From Seriola aureovittata (lineage: Eukaryota > Chordata > Actinopteri > Carangiformes > Carangidae): 64,000 nucleotides of DNA. Positions within the stretch are counted from its first letter, which is position 1, and each line of letters begins with the position of its first letter. The notes beneath the pieces are model-generated. The model was not told where the DNA came from. It searched no databases and worked only from the letters and a program-made list of their open reading frames with translations. The translations under genes and the position numbers were made by a program. Positions 1 to 10,935 of the stretch are shown piece after piece. The DNA is taken from assembly GCF_021018895.1 (NCBI RefSeq), contig NC_079375.1, positions 19,136,492 to 19,200,491 of the forward strand, in the 5' to 3' direction.

Positions 1-2080
1 AAATACATGTCACATGTTTGAAGTTAATGGGCTAAAACATACCAGTATGGCCCTGTAATAGTAGGCTGTAATATGTTGGAATTGGGGTTATTTGTTCTGT
101 CCCTTATGGGCCTGAGGTTTAACATCATTAGTACAAGATCGTGTTCATCCATTTAACTTGTACAAGTTTAAAATGTGAGCGCAGCAGCCAATGGGGAAAA
201 CAAACAGTGATAGATTTCTATCATTCAGCGGTCCTGATGGTTTGATGAAAGACACACTTATTCAGATGTATACAACTAAGTGAGGTTATTCCTTATTCAT
301 TAATTGTATCAACTGGTTGGAGTTTAGAAAGAAAGAAATGCATCAAAAATATATAAAACATTGACTTTATAACATTAATTATTGTCGTGAACAAATCTAG
401 GAGTGGGAAGTATCTGCTGTTGGAGAATGGCCTATAACCATAGATAAGATTCACATCAACAGACCTGAAACCTCCTCCATCAGGCAAAATATTCTTTTCA
501 ACTTTATGTGTAAGATAAGAATAAACCACAGAGGCAGAAAACATCTTTAAATGAGGATGTTGTGTTTACTTATTGGATGTCTGTAGTGCACTGTGGCCAA
601 CAAAGGTTTGCCTCTAGCATTTGTCTGTTTCAAATAAAGGCACTTAAGGTGAATAAAAGCCCCAGTAACTATATGAGAATTTACCGAAATCCCATGCTCT
701 ATAATCTGTGCTTATTTGGTGATAAATACAGATTCAAGCATGATTCATGCAGCAAATGCTTAAGGCTGGCTGTTCGTAATGTTGAGGAAGCACCAGAGAG
801 ACAATTCTGAACCAGATGAATAGAGACATGGAAAAGGATCAAATTAAACAGATAATCTTTACAAATTGAAAATAAAAAACCAACATATCAGAATAAAATA
901 AATACTGCACATGTATTCTCTTCTGTTCCTTTTTATTATCTATAATCTATTTCCACCAAAAGTTTCCCTTTGTCCTCCCATAATGCACCTGGGGCCATAA
1001 TAGAACCCGGGCGTCTCATTTCCCTGATGGACCTCCGCTCTGCCTGACACCGCTGTCCACACACTCGTTAACAACTTTACTCCTCTTGTTGCCCCCGGCG
1101 ATGCGCTGGATGGATAGACGGCCCCGACGTCTCCTTGTCTAACTCTCACTCCGTCTCTTTGCACATCATCCCTCTTCCTCCACCTCCTGCACCATAACAG
1201 TCACCTTCTCTTCCTCCACCTGTTCTGAATTATCACTGCGCGCTGCCATTCTTCTGTTTGCTTGTTTTCTCCTCATTTGTTTCGGGAACAGGGAGCTATT
1301 CTGCTTTAAGCTCGTTCTCTGATCAATACAGAGTGGGGCTTTCTGACTGTATACATCCTACACCTTGGCAGCTTAGCCTATCAATACTATTTAAATTCTC
1401 CTTATGACCCCAAACAAGCCGCTGCATTATTTAGCAGGTGTACAGTCAATTGCACATTATCTACACAACATTAACAGGTAAATGTTGCTGGTGTGGAGCA
1501 GCAGTTGTTGAGCGATGTGGTGACCGGCATCTTTGTCACAGTGGACAGTCAATGTAGAGGGTTTAATCTCTGAACCCGGCGTGTAGATCTCCTAATCTGT
1601 CTGTAATTTATATATTTTCTACATTCAGTATAATGCAGAAAAATGTTGGTGTCTTTCAGTAGAATAAAAAACTTCAGAGTGCAGCCATTAGAGTAAAAAA
1701 AAAATGTTACAAACTGCAGGTACAAAACATTTTTTACTGTCTCAGTTTCCTTTGTTGCCCTTTATAAAATGGAACAGCCTTGTTCAATCCACAGCAGCAA
1801 CACAACCATAAGTGTAATGTACTTCTAGATGTAGGAAAGAATGGGCTACAATAAAAGCCGGGTCTCATTTAGTGTGGAAATGTTTTCCCATCTCCTGAGT
1901 TGAAAGGGGAAATATTCATTAAGGAATAAATCAAATGAGCCATGACTGAAACAAGGTTGCAGTGGAAATTCAATTTGTATTCATAAACAGCCACAAGCAA
2001 GGAGGTGATAATTCAGAGGAGTTGGGTTACTGAAGCTGTTTGCCACTTGTTATTTAAGGCACCCATGTTGTGAGTGTGTA

Positions 2081-2118
<38 letters not shown>

Positions 2119-2525
2119 ATACATCCATATGTGCAGTTGTGTTTGCTCGTGGCTTTCAAGTACGCGATCCCCTTGTAAAATAATGAAGTCTGTTGGATCT
2201 ATTAGTGATGATCATTATCCAAGTATTGTTTAAACTCTAAACTCAATCACAGTAAACAAGCACCAGAACTAATGTTCTTTCATTAATGTAATGAAACTCG
2301 AGGTTTTTTTGTGAATGGTTTTGAAATGATTCTTCATTAATGACATAAACTGCACAGACGTAGAGACTTCATCATCAAAACTACTGTAAAACTGGTTTAA
2401 ATTAAAGTCTTTCACACATGAAGTAAATAGTGAAAATTAACACAAATAAACTGGAAAAATGACTTTCAGAAAACACAGTGTGAAACTGCGTTTTCAGACA
2501 GAAAAAGGCTGAAGATACGGTGTCT
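1..2525. other. non-coding stretch, nothing recognised
   Basis: AT-rich with short chance frames only. A somewhat GC-richer patch at about 940-1250 has no splice-bounded frame. Apart from the 2070-2119 microsatellite I see nothing here. Confidence 0.5.
2070..2119 (+). repeat. (TG)n(TA)n microsatellite
   Basis: A TGTG tract passes directly into an uninterrupted TATA tract of about 26 bp. Confidence 0.9.
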
Positions 2526-2728
2526 GTAACTTAAGTGGTAGAGCAGGGTTGGTCATTCAAAAAGGAAAAAAACAACTACAAAGAGAAACAAAACAGCAAC
2601 AACGAAATGGAAAATGCCTACAGAGAGATGTAATACAAGCACAAAGAGCCACAAACAACAACAGAAAAGGGGCATCTAATGGGATAATGTATACCACATA
2701 ACCACAATGTTTACAGTTCGATTCCCAG
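2526..2728 (+). repeat. tRNA-like SINE head split by an A-rich insertion
   Basis: TAACTTAAGTGGTAGAGCAG (2529-2548) resembles a Pol III A box, as in tRNA-derived fish SINEs. GTTCGATTCCCAGC (2715-2728) is a near-perfect B box. They should be about 30-40 bp apart but are about 165 bp apart, separated by A-rich repeats with ACAAAGAG and CAACAAC units. It is a decayed element, not a functional tRNA. Confidence 0.45.
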
Positions 2729-2850
2729 CGCAGTCAGAAAAATAATGTTCAAAACAAACAAACAATCACTTAAATGTTCAAAATGGCTGCAAACAGACAC
2801 AAAAACACAAAGAGACATAAAATTACCACAAAGATACACAAGTAACTGTT
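2575..2850 (+). repeat. ACAAAGAGACA-type A-rich degenerate minisatellite
   Basis: Imperfect repeats of ACAAAGAGAC(A) and AACAACAAC are spread through this stretch, interrupted by the B-box-bearing piece near 2715. This simple repeat type is common between genes in fish. Confidence 0.45.
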
Positions 2851-2885
2851 CTGTTTGTCATCATTTTGTGTGTCTTTCACTCTAG

Positions 2886-3119
2886 GTGTATTGCTCCTGT
2901 AAGGGGGAAGTGAAGGGCCTCTTACATGTCTGTGCACAGTGGCCCGTTGTCTCATAATCCATCCATGGTCAACATAACCCTGACCCGCGGCTTCCACCAT
3001 GATGCCTGCTTGACCCAGAACTGGTCTGAGCTCCAGTATTTCTCCAGCAACATCATCCGTCTGCATGTCGACATCCTGCAAACAGCCCTGGTTGCTAAAC
3101 ACACTCAGAAGTTAAGGTA
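2886..3119 (+). other. coding-like segment of unknown identity
   Basis: After an acceptor-like TTTCACTCTAG at about 2875-2885, the sequence becomes GC-richer and codon-like. The frame from ATG 2926 reads MSVHSGPLSHNPSMVNITLT, then RGFHHDACLTQNWSEL and SSNIIRLHVDILQTALVAKH, with many C-ending codons, before merging into AT-rich DNA. It shows no family I recognise, and the minus strand is also open. It may be a decayed exon or retrocopy, or chance. Confidence 0.2.
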
Positions 3120-3382
3120 TTTACATTACCCTAGTGTCACGCACTCACGCTCTAGATGGGCTTAGAAGACACAATATATCATTCACATCATAGTGCATAA
3201 GCACACACATACACACAGCGATCACTGCGTCCTCTAATCCATACCAACTCCATTTTTTTCTGTCAGATGACTTGGTTTGTCTGCAATGAAAAGTAGGTGA
3301 ACATACATAAACAAAAGGCATGTTTAGAGCTTATTTTGAATTTTTACTCTGTGGCCTTTATTATAGTTTTTCCCTTCTTTTC

Positions 3383-3416
3383 TTTTTTTTTCTTTTCTTT
3401 TCTTTTCTTTTCTTTT
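3383..3416 (+). repeat. (TTTTC)n microsatellite
   Basis: T-rich run with TTTTC repeated about five times. Confidence 0.85.
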
Positions 3417-3520
3417 GGTGCAAGACAAAAGATCAAAAATAGGACAGAAATAAAACATACAGGAGCTTCGCTTGGGTTGTAGGACATTTGTGTTGGGGTG
3501 AATCCTTGTGAATGTGATAG

Positions 3521-3522
<2 letters not shown>

Positions 3523-3554
<32 letters not shown>
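3523..3554 (+). repeat. (GT)n microsatellite
   Basis: About 15 GT dinucleotides. Confidence 0.9.
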
Positions 3555-3557
<3 letters not shown>

Positions 3558-4149
3558 CCACATAGTACACAACATGTAAAACCACTTTACATATACTTGT
3601 AAAACACATTGAACCAAAGGTTAAGATCTGATTCTGACTCATTTGTTACTTTTTAACCGCTCTTCTTCATGTTAACCCCTCCATCCTCATAAACAGCCGG
3701 GTCCTTTTCTCTTCTTGTAAAGTGTATGCAAAAATAAAAGAAAGAAAGAAAAGAACAACAAACATATTTGGAGCAGAGAGAGAGGAGGAGAGATGAGAGA
3801 TGGAAAGAGGATGAGTTCGCCGCTGTGCTAGAGAGGCCGCCAAAATCCATTACCTAAGTGTTCTTTATCTTTTCCATATGCTTTTGTTGTCTAATCTATC
3901 TCTGCAAATCCTGGATTCAGAAAACAAACAAATGGATCAGTCCCGTCGCTTCCTGCAACCAAATGCAACACAAGAGAGGCAGCGCTGCCCAGAGGCTGGG
4001 GACAGAAGTGCAGGGATGGATGGATGGATTAAAACACATACAAACAGCTGGAGAAATTCAAGGACAGGAGACAAAGTTGCTAACTCTACTTTCTGCTCTG
4101 TCGGATCCTCTACTTTGGCCCTCGCATCCTTGATCCTCTCGGCTTTTAC

Positions 4150-4202
4150 TCCACCCCCCACCCCCCACACCACTCCCCCCCTTCCCCCATTCCCCCATTC
4201 CC
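4150..4202 (+). repeat. C-rich tract
   Basis: Several runs of five or more C separated by A, T or AC; G-rich on the minus strand, so a G-quadruplex candidate. Confidence 0.7.
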
Positions 4203-4699
4203 TGCTCTCTTCTTTTAAGGAGGATTGGAGTTTATTCCAGACAATCCACCCCAGTTCAGGAAGTGGAACGAGAAGGACTCAGGGAAATGCGGGATCATGG
4301 ACGGACTTCCGAGGGGGAAAATCGTATCACAATAGCGCTGGGAGTCTTATCAGATTTAAGTGAAGAGGTCTGGGGTTTATAAAGCCAAGAGCTCGGGCTC
4401 AGTGGTAAACTTTTAGATTGGTGGAGGGCGTACAGGGTGGGGGGATGCTGAGTTTCTCAACTGGACAAGAAACACAGAGGCGCATCATGCGTCACTGCTG
4501 CAGCTCCCTGATTAGCTCTTAACTAACAGTGAAACAAGATGCAAACTGCGCTCTGCTAGATGCACACTCAGTATAAGCCACTGTAAAGGACACGCTCATG
4601 AATGCCATGATTCTTACCCTAACCTTAACTACACCAAGCCCTGACCTGGTCCCGGCCTTTACAGCAAGTTTCACATTTTGGAAAAGATGCATTTTCTTT

Positions 4700-5045
4700 C
4701 TTGTCAAATGTTAGATGAGAAGATTGAAACCACTTTCATATCTGCTATAGCTGAAAGGCAATTACCTTAGCATATAGAAGCACCTGCTTCCAGCCTAAAT
4801 GCTAAGCTAAGGTAAGCTAATCACATTATAGATTTTTATACTTAAAGCAATAGCTCAATATTTTGGGAAATGTGCTTATCCACATTCTTACCAAGAGTTA
4901 GGTGAGAAGATTTAAGCCTGGTCAGCTAGCCTGGTTCTGTCCAAAGGTAACAAAACTCAAGTCCAAGAGACTTTAAAGCTTTCTAATTAACTAGTTTTAT
5001 CTTGTTTATTTCATCCATACAAAAACCAAACTGTAAAAACCTGAG
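4700..5045. mobile_element. diverged copy of the same foldback element family
   Basis: The stretch contains ATGCTAAGCTAAGGTAAGCTAA near 4799, the outer arm TATTTTGGGAAATGTGCTTA near 4859, AGTTAGGTGAGAAGAT, and the inner block TAGCCTGGTTCTGTCCAAAG, followed by GTAACAAAACTC. The order is rearranged relative to the intact family, suggesting deletion or two partial copies side by side. Confidence 0.55.
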
Positions 5046-5282
5046 TGAATAACTCTATTTCCTAAAATTTCTTGACCATTTTTAACCTTATCACTAAACC
5101 CAAAAGTCTGGGTTAGCATTAATGAGATTCATGGACATTAGCGCACTGTGCTAATATCACAGGTATATGACATCAAAAAAGCCTAAATATGCTCTTTTTC
5201 CTGTGTTTAACATCAGTTAACAGCAGACAAATGACTTGCTGGGACACAGCATTACACTTCCTTCATTCCTCAGCCATCCTCC

Positions 5283-5313
5283 AACCCCCCCCCACCCCCC
5301 ACCCCCCACCCCG
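5283..5313 (+). repeat. C-rich tract, G-quadruplex candidate on minus strand
   Basis: Runs of 9, 6, 6 and 4 C separated by single A residues. Confidence 0.8.
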
Positions 5314-5535
5314 TCACGCTGTAGGCCAAACTAGCTAGCAATCAGTCCCAGTCATTAAGCCCAGTAGCAGCAGCAGCAGCATGCTGTGTGAACAAACATC
5401 CCTAATCACAGCCTCTTAAAGACTCCTAATGAGTCTCTGCTAATTAGGCCTCTGTCTCCGAGTCAATCTTTTCTCTCCCTGCACCACTCTGTTAGCCCAG
5501 CCTCATTTGTCTGCTATAGATTAGTGGACGGAGGT

Positions 5536-5652
<117 letters not shown>

Positions 5653-6743
5653 GGGCCAAATCAGACTATTGAAAATCATCAGTAGTTAAAGTGAGGGTTT
5701 AGGATGGAAAGTCATCAATGATTAATGGTGAGGTTTGGTGATTTTTAGAAGTCCATTTCCACTTCAGAACATCTTTCTGGTAATTTCTGCTGACATCGCT
5801 CCCAAACGCTAAAATGAAAACATAATTCCTCGAAAGAAAAGAAAACCTCAACAATATTTAAACCATCACAGTTTTTCAACCCAGAACATGTTAATATCTT
5901 AGTTTTCTATCATTTACAGTTAAAAAAAACACAACCTGTCATTAGCTTTAGTCATATGAAAACTCTGTGAAACAGCTCACTGGACACAATTCACTGGGGC
6001 AATCGTTTTGCTTACAAATATTTAATATTGTAATGATTTTTTTAAGAAAGGGAAACTTTTAGCTTTTAGTTAGTTAATCTTCAAAATTGGACAGAGAGAC
6101 TTTCTTGTCACTCTAATAATTGATTATTGTAGCTTTGTATCTGTTACCTGGCTCTAATACCTTTTATGACAATCGGATGTACCCTTTACTGGAGCTTTGT
6201 TTTACTATACAGATAAAATAACATGTTTAAAATGTATTTTGCATTTTGTTAATTTCATTGTGATTTTTGTCCAAGTTTTCTATACCGCAAACTTTTTCCA
6301 AACTCATTTCAATATTCTGCTGATATAAGTACAATATTTCCAAGGCTCGATCCTTCAGGGGTCCAAGTATTTTTAATTCAAGTATTTACCACACACTTGT
6401 TCATAGTGATGTGAAAATAAGGGGGACAAAGGAAATAATAATAAATAATAATAAAATGTATTAGGAAGATGAGCATCTTTTCCACAACATGTCATACAGA
6501 AGATGCATGAATCAGTTTGTGCTGGCATGACAATCTTTTATACAGGTATTTATGTCCTTTTGTGATCCATCTGGACATTTTCAGAAAGCTTAACTAGGTC
6601 ATCAGCACGTCTCCCTCCACAGAGTGAAAGCTTGTAGCAGCAGAGTCGACTCCAAAGCCCCCAGATTCACATTCAGAGTGAACAATACAAATCCTTGCCA
6701 GGAGACACTGGAAGAGAGACCTCATCATCTGCCAACCTGTGAA

Positions 6744-6746
<3 letters not shown>

Positions 6747-6783
<37 letters not shown>

Positions 6784-6834
6784 GTGTGGGTGTGTGTGGG
6801 TGTGTGTGGGTGTGTGTGGGTGTGGGTGTGGGGG
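6747..6834 (+). repeat. (GT)n passing into a GTGTGTGGGT minisatellite
   Basis: A (GT)n start is followed by a 10-bp period with GGG every turn, about five copies, ending in six G. Confidence 0.9.
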
Positions 6835-7614
6835 GAGGCAAGAGAACAGATCTCAGAGGATAAGTTTGGAGATGAAGATGATTTGCCCGGGGCTTTCACT
6901 GACCACACACTCAACTGTTCCCTGTCTAATTTGTTCTTCTGCACTTTTTCTTTCTTTGTTTGAAATCTGTGTCTTTAACTCAACACCAGCTTAAACGGAG
7001 CTGAATATGGCTGTCACTGAACAGGTGCCCAAACTATGAACTTGGTAATACAGTCCTAAAAAATTATTCCTCTTTCCAAGCAGTCCTCATCACAGAGCTT
7101 GGAAATCCACCACACTGCAGATACACTAGGCTGGTATGAGACCAGGTGTTGTAGCAGGTAGTCCATCAGTGAAATAGTCCAGTTATTCAAACAAAGCTAT
7201 AATACAGGGTTACATAATCTCAGGTACACTTCAGAGCCTTCCACCAGCTGAGTTCGGATCTCATGGCAACGTGTGTCCACCTGCACTGTGGTGAAGTCGG
7301 GGCAGCCGGCCGTGACAGATCACAGATCAGCTGGTAGAGCTACAGTAGAATCTGTCACCCTCTGCAGCAGCAGATCAATGATAATTACCCAGCTGACATG
7401 AGTACACTTATAACTTTACAGGATCAAGAACAGGGGGAGAGGGAGATGAAGAAGGAAGGGATGAAGGGCTCTGGGCCACACTTAGCTCTGAGCTGATCAA
7501 TACTGTGTGAGATATGGCTGTGACCAGCCCCGAGGCCCGGCCTCATAGCAGCTCAACAAGCCATTACTGCCTTCGTTCACAGGGCAGCCTGCTGCCCGGC
7601 TGTACAGAGCCAGG

Positions 7615-7616
<2 letters not shown>

Positions 7617-7669
<53 letters not shown>

Positions 7670-7690
7670 GTGTGTGTGTGTGTGTGTGTT
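7617..7690 (+). repeat. (GT)n microsatellite with one TT interruption
   Basis: Two GT blocks joined at about 7668. Confidence 0.9.
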
Positions 7691-8074
7691 ATCAAAGCTG
7701 CCAAAAGGAAATCCATTTGGTGTGGCAGCTCACACATCAATATCAACCCATAGTAAAATGCCATTGAACCAATCGTACCCCTTAGAAGAGTGCTTAAAGT
7801 TATAATTATTAACCACACAATCATTTCTTCACTTGTACTAAAGAACTTGTATCACAAGTATCAGTCTGTCCATCCTGTGGCTACTCGACAACACACCAGA
7901 GAAAAGTAGTTTTCATTATGTGCTTCCTAACTCCTTCAGCACCACGGACAGCACTGTCTGCTTCTTATTCTAATGATTGGGGCACAGCAGTATAGGTGAT
8001 TTCTGTTTATGAAAGGTAACTATGGCAACACAAACCTGATCAAGTGCATCCAAAGTCGACCAAAATAGTTTAAC

Positions 8075-8400
8075 ATCTGGGAATATGGCCTTCTTGGCTT
8101 TGAGAAGTTTGATACCACTCTAATGTTTGCACTGTACCAAGCTGGAGCAAGGAGGTGATTAGCCTAGCTTAGCATAAAGACGGAAATGTAAAAATTGACG
8201 TTTATAGATTTCTGTTAATTAATGATTTTTAGAGGTAATGGTAGGTGTGCTTTTTAACAATAAAGAGTGTAGTGCTTTCTCTTTATTTCAAGTCTTTATG
8301 CTAAGCTAAGCTAATCACCCCCTGGTCCTAGCTTTACGCTGAATGGACATGACCATGGTATCAATCTTCTCAACTAACTCTGAAAAGAAAAATGTTTAGA
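8075..8400. mobile_element. foldback (MITE-like) element
   Basis: Two arms of about 95 bp are inverted copies. The left arm contains GATACCACT, then GGTGATTAGC and GCTTAGCATAAAGAC near 8177-8191. The right arm contains GTCTTTATGCTAAGC near 8291-8305, then GCTAATCACC and ATCAATCTTCTCAACTAACT. They flank about 100 bp of unrelated AT-rich spacer. This is the percomorph foldback repeat; no transposase is present. Confidence 0.65.
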
Positions 8401-9489
8401 ACAGGAAATGTAAAAACTTTCACAAATTGATAGATTGTACTGAATCTCAGTAGAAAACAAAAAATAAAAAATGCAGACATTACTTAAATTTTGTTTATCT
8501 GAATTGTCACAGATTAGAATTAGAATTAAAGTGCTGTGCTGGCCTCATAGAGCATCTTGACATTTTCATCCCACTTACCTGCCGGTACACACTAGCAGCA
8601 AGTTCATCATCATAGAAAAGAGTCTACATGGTGTCACATCATAACAAATTAGGCGGACAGGGCAACAGGGCAGCAGATTGGTACATTCATCACGGGAGAA
8701 ATAGATCATGTCACTGTTGTCTGTTCTGTGGAGGCCTATCTGCTGCTCCTGTGGGCCCGCAGACAGGGCGGCCAAGGTACTACATCAAACACAACTGTAG
8801 GAAATGAGGCCTTCATGACAAGTAATAGGTTTTATTGAGTGGATGATGAGTGTGTTTGAAGTATATCAGGACAATCTCAGTGTGGCACACTTTGTACTTT
8901 CTCACAGAACACATAAAGTTCTGCTCTTTCCTCAGGACGGCTGATGAATGACTGATTACTGCGGGGAGCAGAAAGATTTCACCTATTAGTTTGAGTGTGC
9001 CTTTGTGTCTGAATGTGTATTTTAATCTGTCTTTCCTGCCTTTTAAAATGTGTTAAGTTTGTTTAAGCGTTAATGCAAAGCAAAACCAGCTATCAGCATT
9101 TTCAAATCAAAGTCCATTATGAAGGGAGTGTGATCTCAGTGTCCCTACATCCTTTTGTAAAACACAACTGATAAATTCCCTTTTTGTAACCTCTGCAGGG
9201 TTCAGTGGCCACATTCAATGACTGTGAGAGAGAAAGAGACAGGGAGAGGAAGAGCGACAGGCAATCATTTCTCTGTGCGAGCGGCAGAGCGGGTAGGCGA
9301 GCAGATGAAAGCCCATTTTCCTCTGATTAAGTCCTCTGAAAATATTCCATTTGTCAGTGCCACTGCAGCTGAGACAGGCCCTGGCCTGCACAGCCAGCCG
9401 ACTGTATCTGTTGACTATGTAGCCGCCGCGATTTACATCGCTCACTGACAACATCATCATTTTCTCCTTTAATGTCCTCCTTCACTTCT

Positions 9490-9600
9490 GTCTATACACC
9501 TCCCTCCCATCCCTCTATCCCTCCCCTCTATCCTTCCCCCTCGTCCCTCCACCTTCACTGCTGCTTTCCCTCCTTCATTCCCACTCTCTCATCCCATCCA
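9490..9600 (+). repeat. polypyrimidine (CCCTCC-type) tract
   Basis: Nearly pure C and T with CCCTCTATCC and CCTCC repeats; another C-rich run lies at 9790-9820. Confidence 0.6.
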
Positions 9601-10170
9601 CAGTGCTCAGCGCCCGCCGCCCCTCTGCCCCCCTAACAGCCTATTTTTGTTTGATCTGCCCTCATTGCAAGGTTGACTGCTACCAAAGAGGGGAGAGCAA
9701 AGAGGGACCTGCCTCTGTCTCTGTCATAGTCATTTTCAATGTCATAAATTTCAATTTCCAATCTTTCTGCTCCTTTTTTTCTTGTTCTTCAACCCCCCCC
9801 CACCCTCCCCTCCTCCCCCTTCTCTCATGGCGTACCCATCATGGGAATTTGTCAATTCTGTTTCTCTCTGTCTTTTCTCTCTCATTCATTCTGACTCCCT
9901 CTCTCCAAACACCTATTGGCTATTATCCTGTCTCACGTCTTCCCCAGACTTCTGCCACACAGAATGCAATTTTCCCCCGGCCGCATCTGTGATGAGATCC
10001 AAATGAAAGATCATTAATATTTTGTTCCAAAAGAAATGGAGTTGTGTTTCCTATTTTAAATATTGCCATTTTCCCTTCCCGTGCTCTGCCTGCCATTGAG
10101 ATGCTCCTTCTCACCTCCAACACATCAGGGGGATGCAGATGATCACATTTTTTCTGTTACTGCACCCTCT

Positions 10171-10214
10171 CACCCCCCACCCCCACCCCCACCCCCACCC
10201 CCACCCCCACCCCC
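10171..10214 (+). repeat. (CCCCCA)n hexamer repeat
   Basis: About seven CCCCCA units. The minus strand has seven runs of G5, a strong G-quadruplex candidate. Confidence 0.9.
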
Positions 10215-10854
10215 AGCTCTGATGAATGCATATGTGTGCATGTGTATGTGTTGGTCTGTGAAAGCTCTGGAAAACCCGACAGGCATTCAAAAAGATATTT
10301 GCTCTTTGTCTCTTCAGAGGGTCTTTAACTTGGAGACACTGACAGGAGCAGATGAAGCAGCTGTGATTGCTGTGGTGTCAGAAAAGACGGAGTGGCTCCA
10401 TTAACCGAGCCAGAGCCGAGTCAGAGCCGAGTCAAGTATAAACAGGGAGAGAGGAGAGAATAACAAGTCAAGCCAACTAAAGTCAAGTCTATCTATTGAT
10501 GGTATCGATGAGCAGGAGGCTGCAATCAGTTATGTGAGTTAAATAAAACAGGAAATAAAATGAACGTTTATGTTTTCCTTGAGAAAGAGATACTTCTGTA
10601 GAAGCAAAATGTCTGTTTTTGTTGGGAGACAAAGTAAATAGACACAATTTAAGCATGTTTAACTTAATTTTCTTTACTTTAGAAACTTTCACAGTCGCAC
10701 TTTACAGCAACCATTTCTCTCTAAACTGATGCATTCATGTGTACGGAGCATTTTACTTTTGTTTAAAGTAATTTAAACTATTTTATAAACTGTTGAGCTG
10801 CTTAACATCTGTCTGTATGCAAAACACTGACGTGTAAAGTCACAAGTACCTTTA

Positions 10855-10935
10855 GAGCTGTCGTGTAGTGGAGTATAGGTAAGTTACGTGAAGTGAAAAT
10901 ACAGAAGTAAAGTACGAGTAGCTGAAATTCGTATT
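10855..10935 (+). repeat. copy of 'GTAGTGGAGTA-AAGTAAAGTAC' dispersed repeat
   Basis: GTGTAGTGGAGTATAGGTAA followed by AAGTAAAGTACGAGTAGCTG matches a common short teleost dispersed repeat. It is diverged and has no visible ends. Confidence 0.4.

Noticed and set aside
2526..2728. Functional tRNA gene
   Set aside because: A and B boxes are too far apart and no cloverleaf can form.
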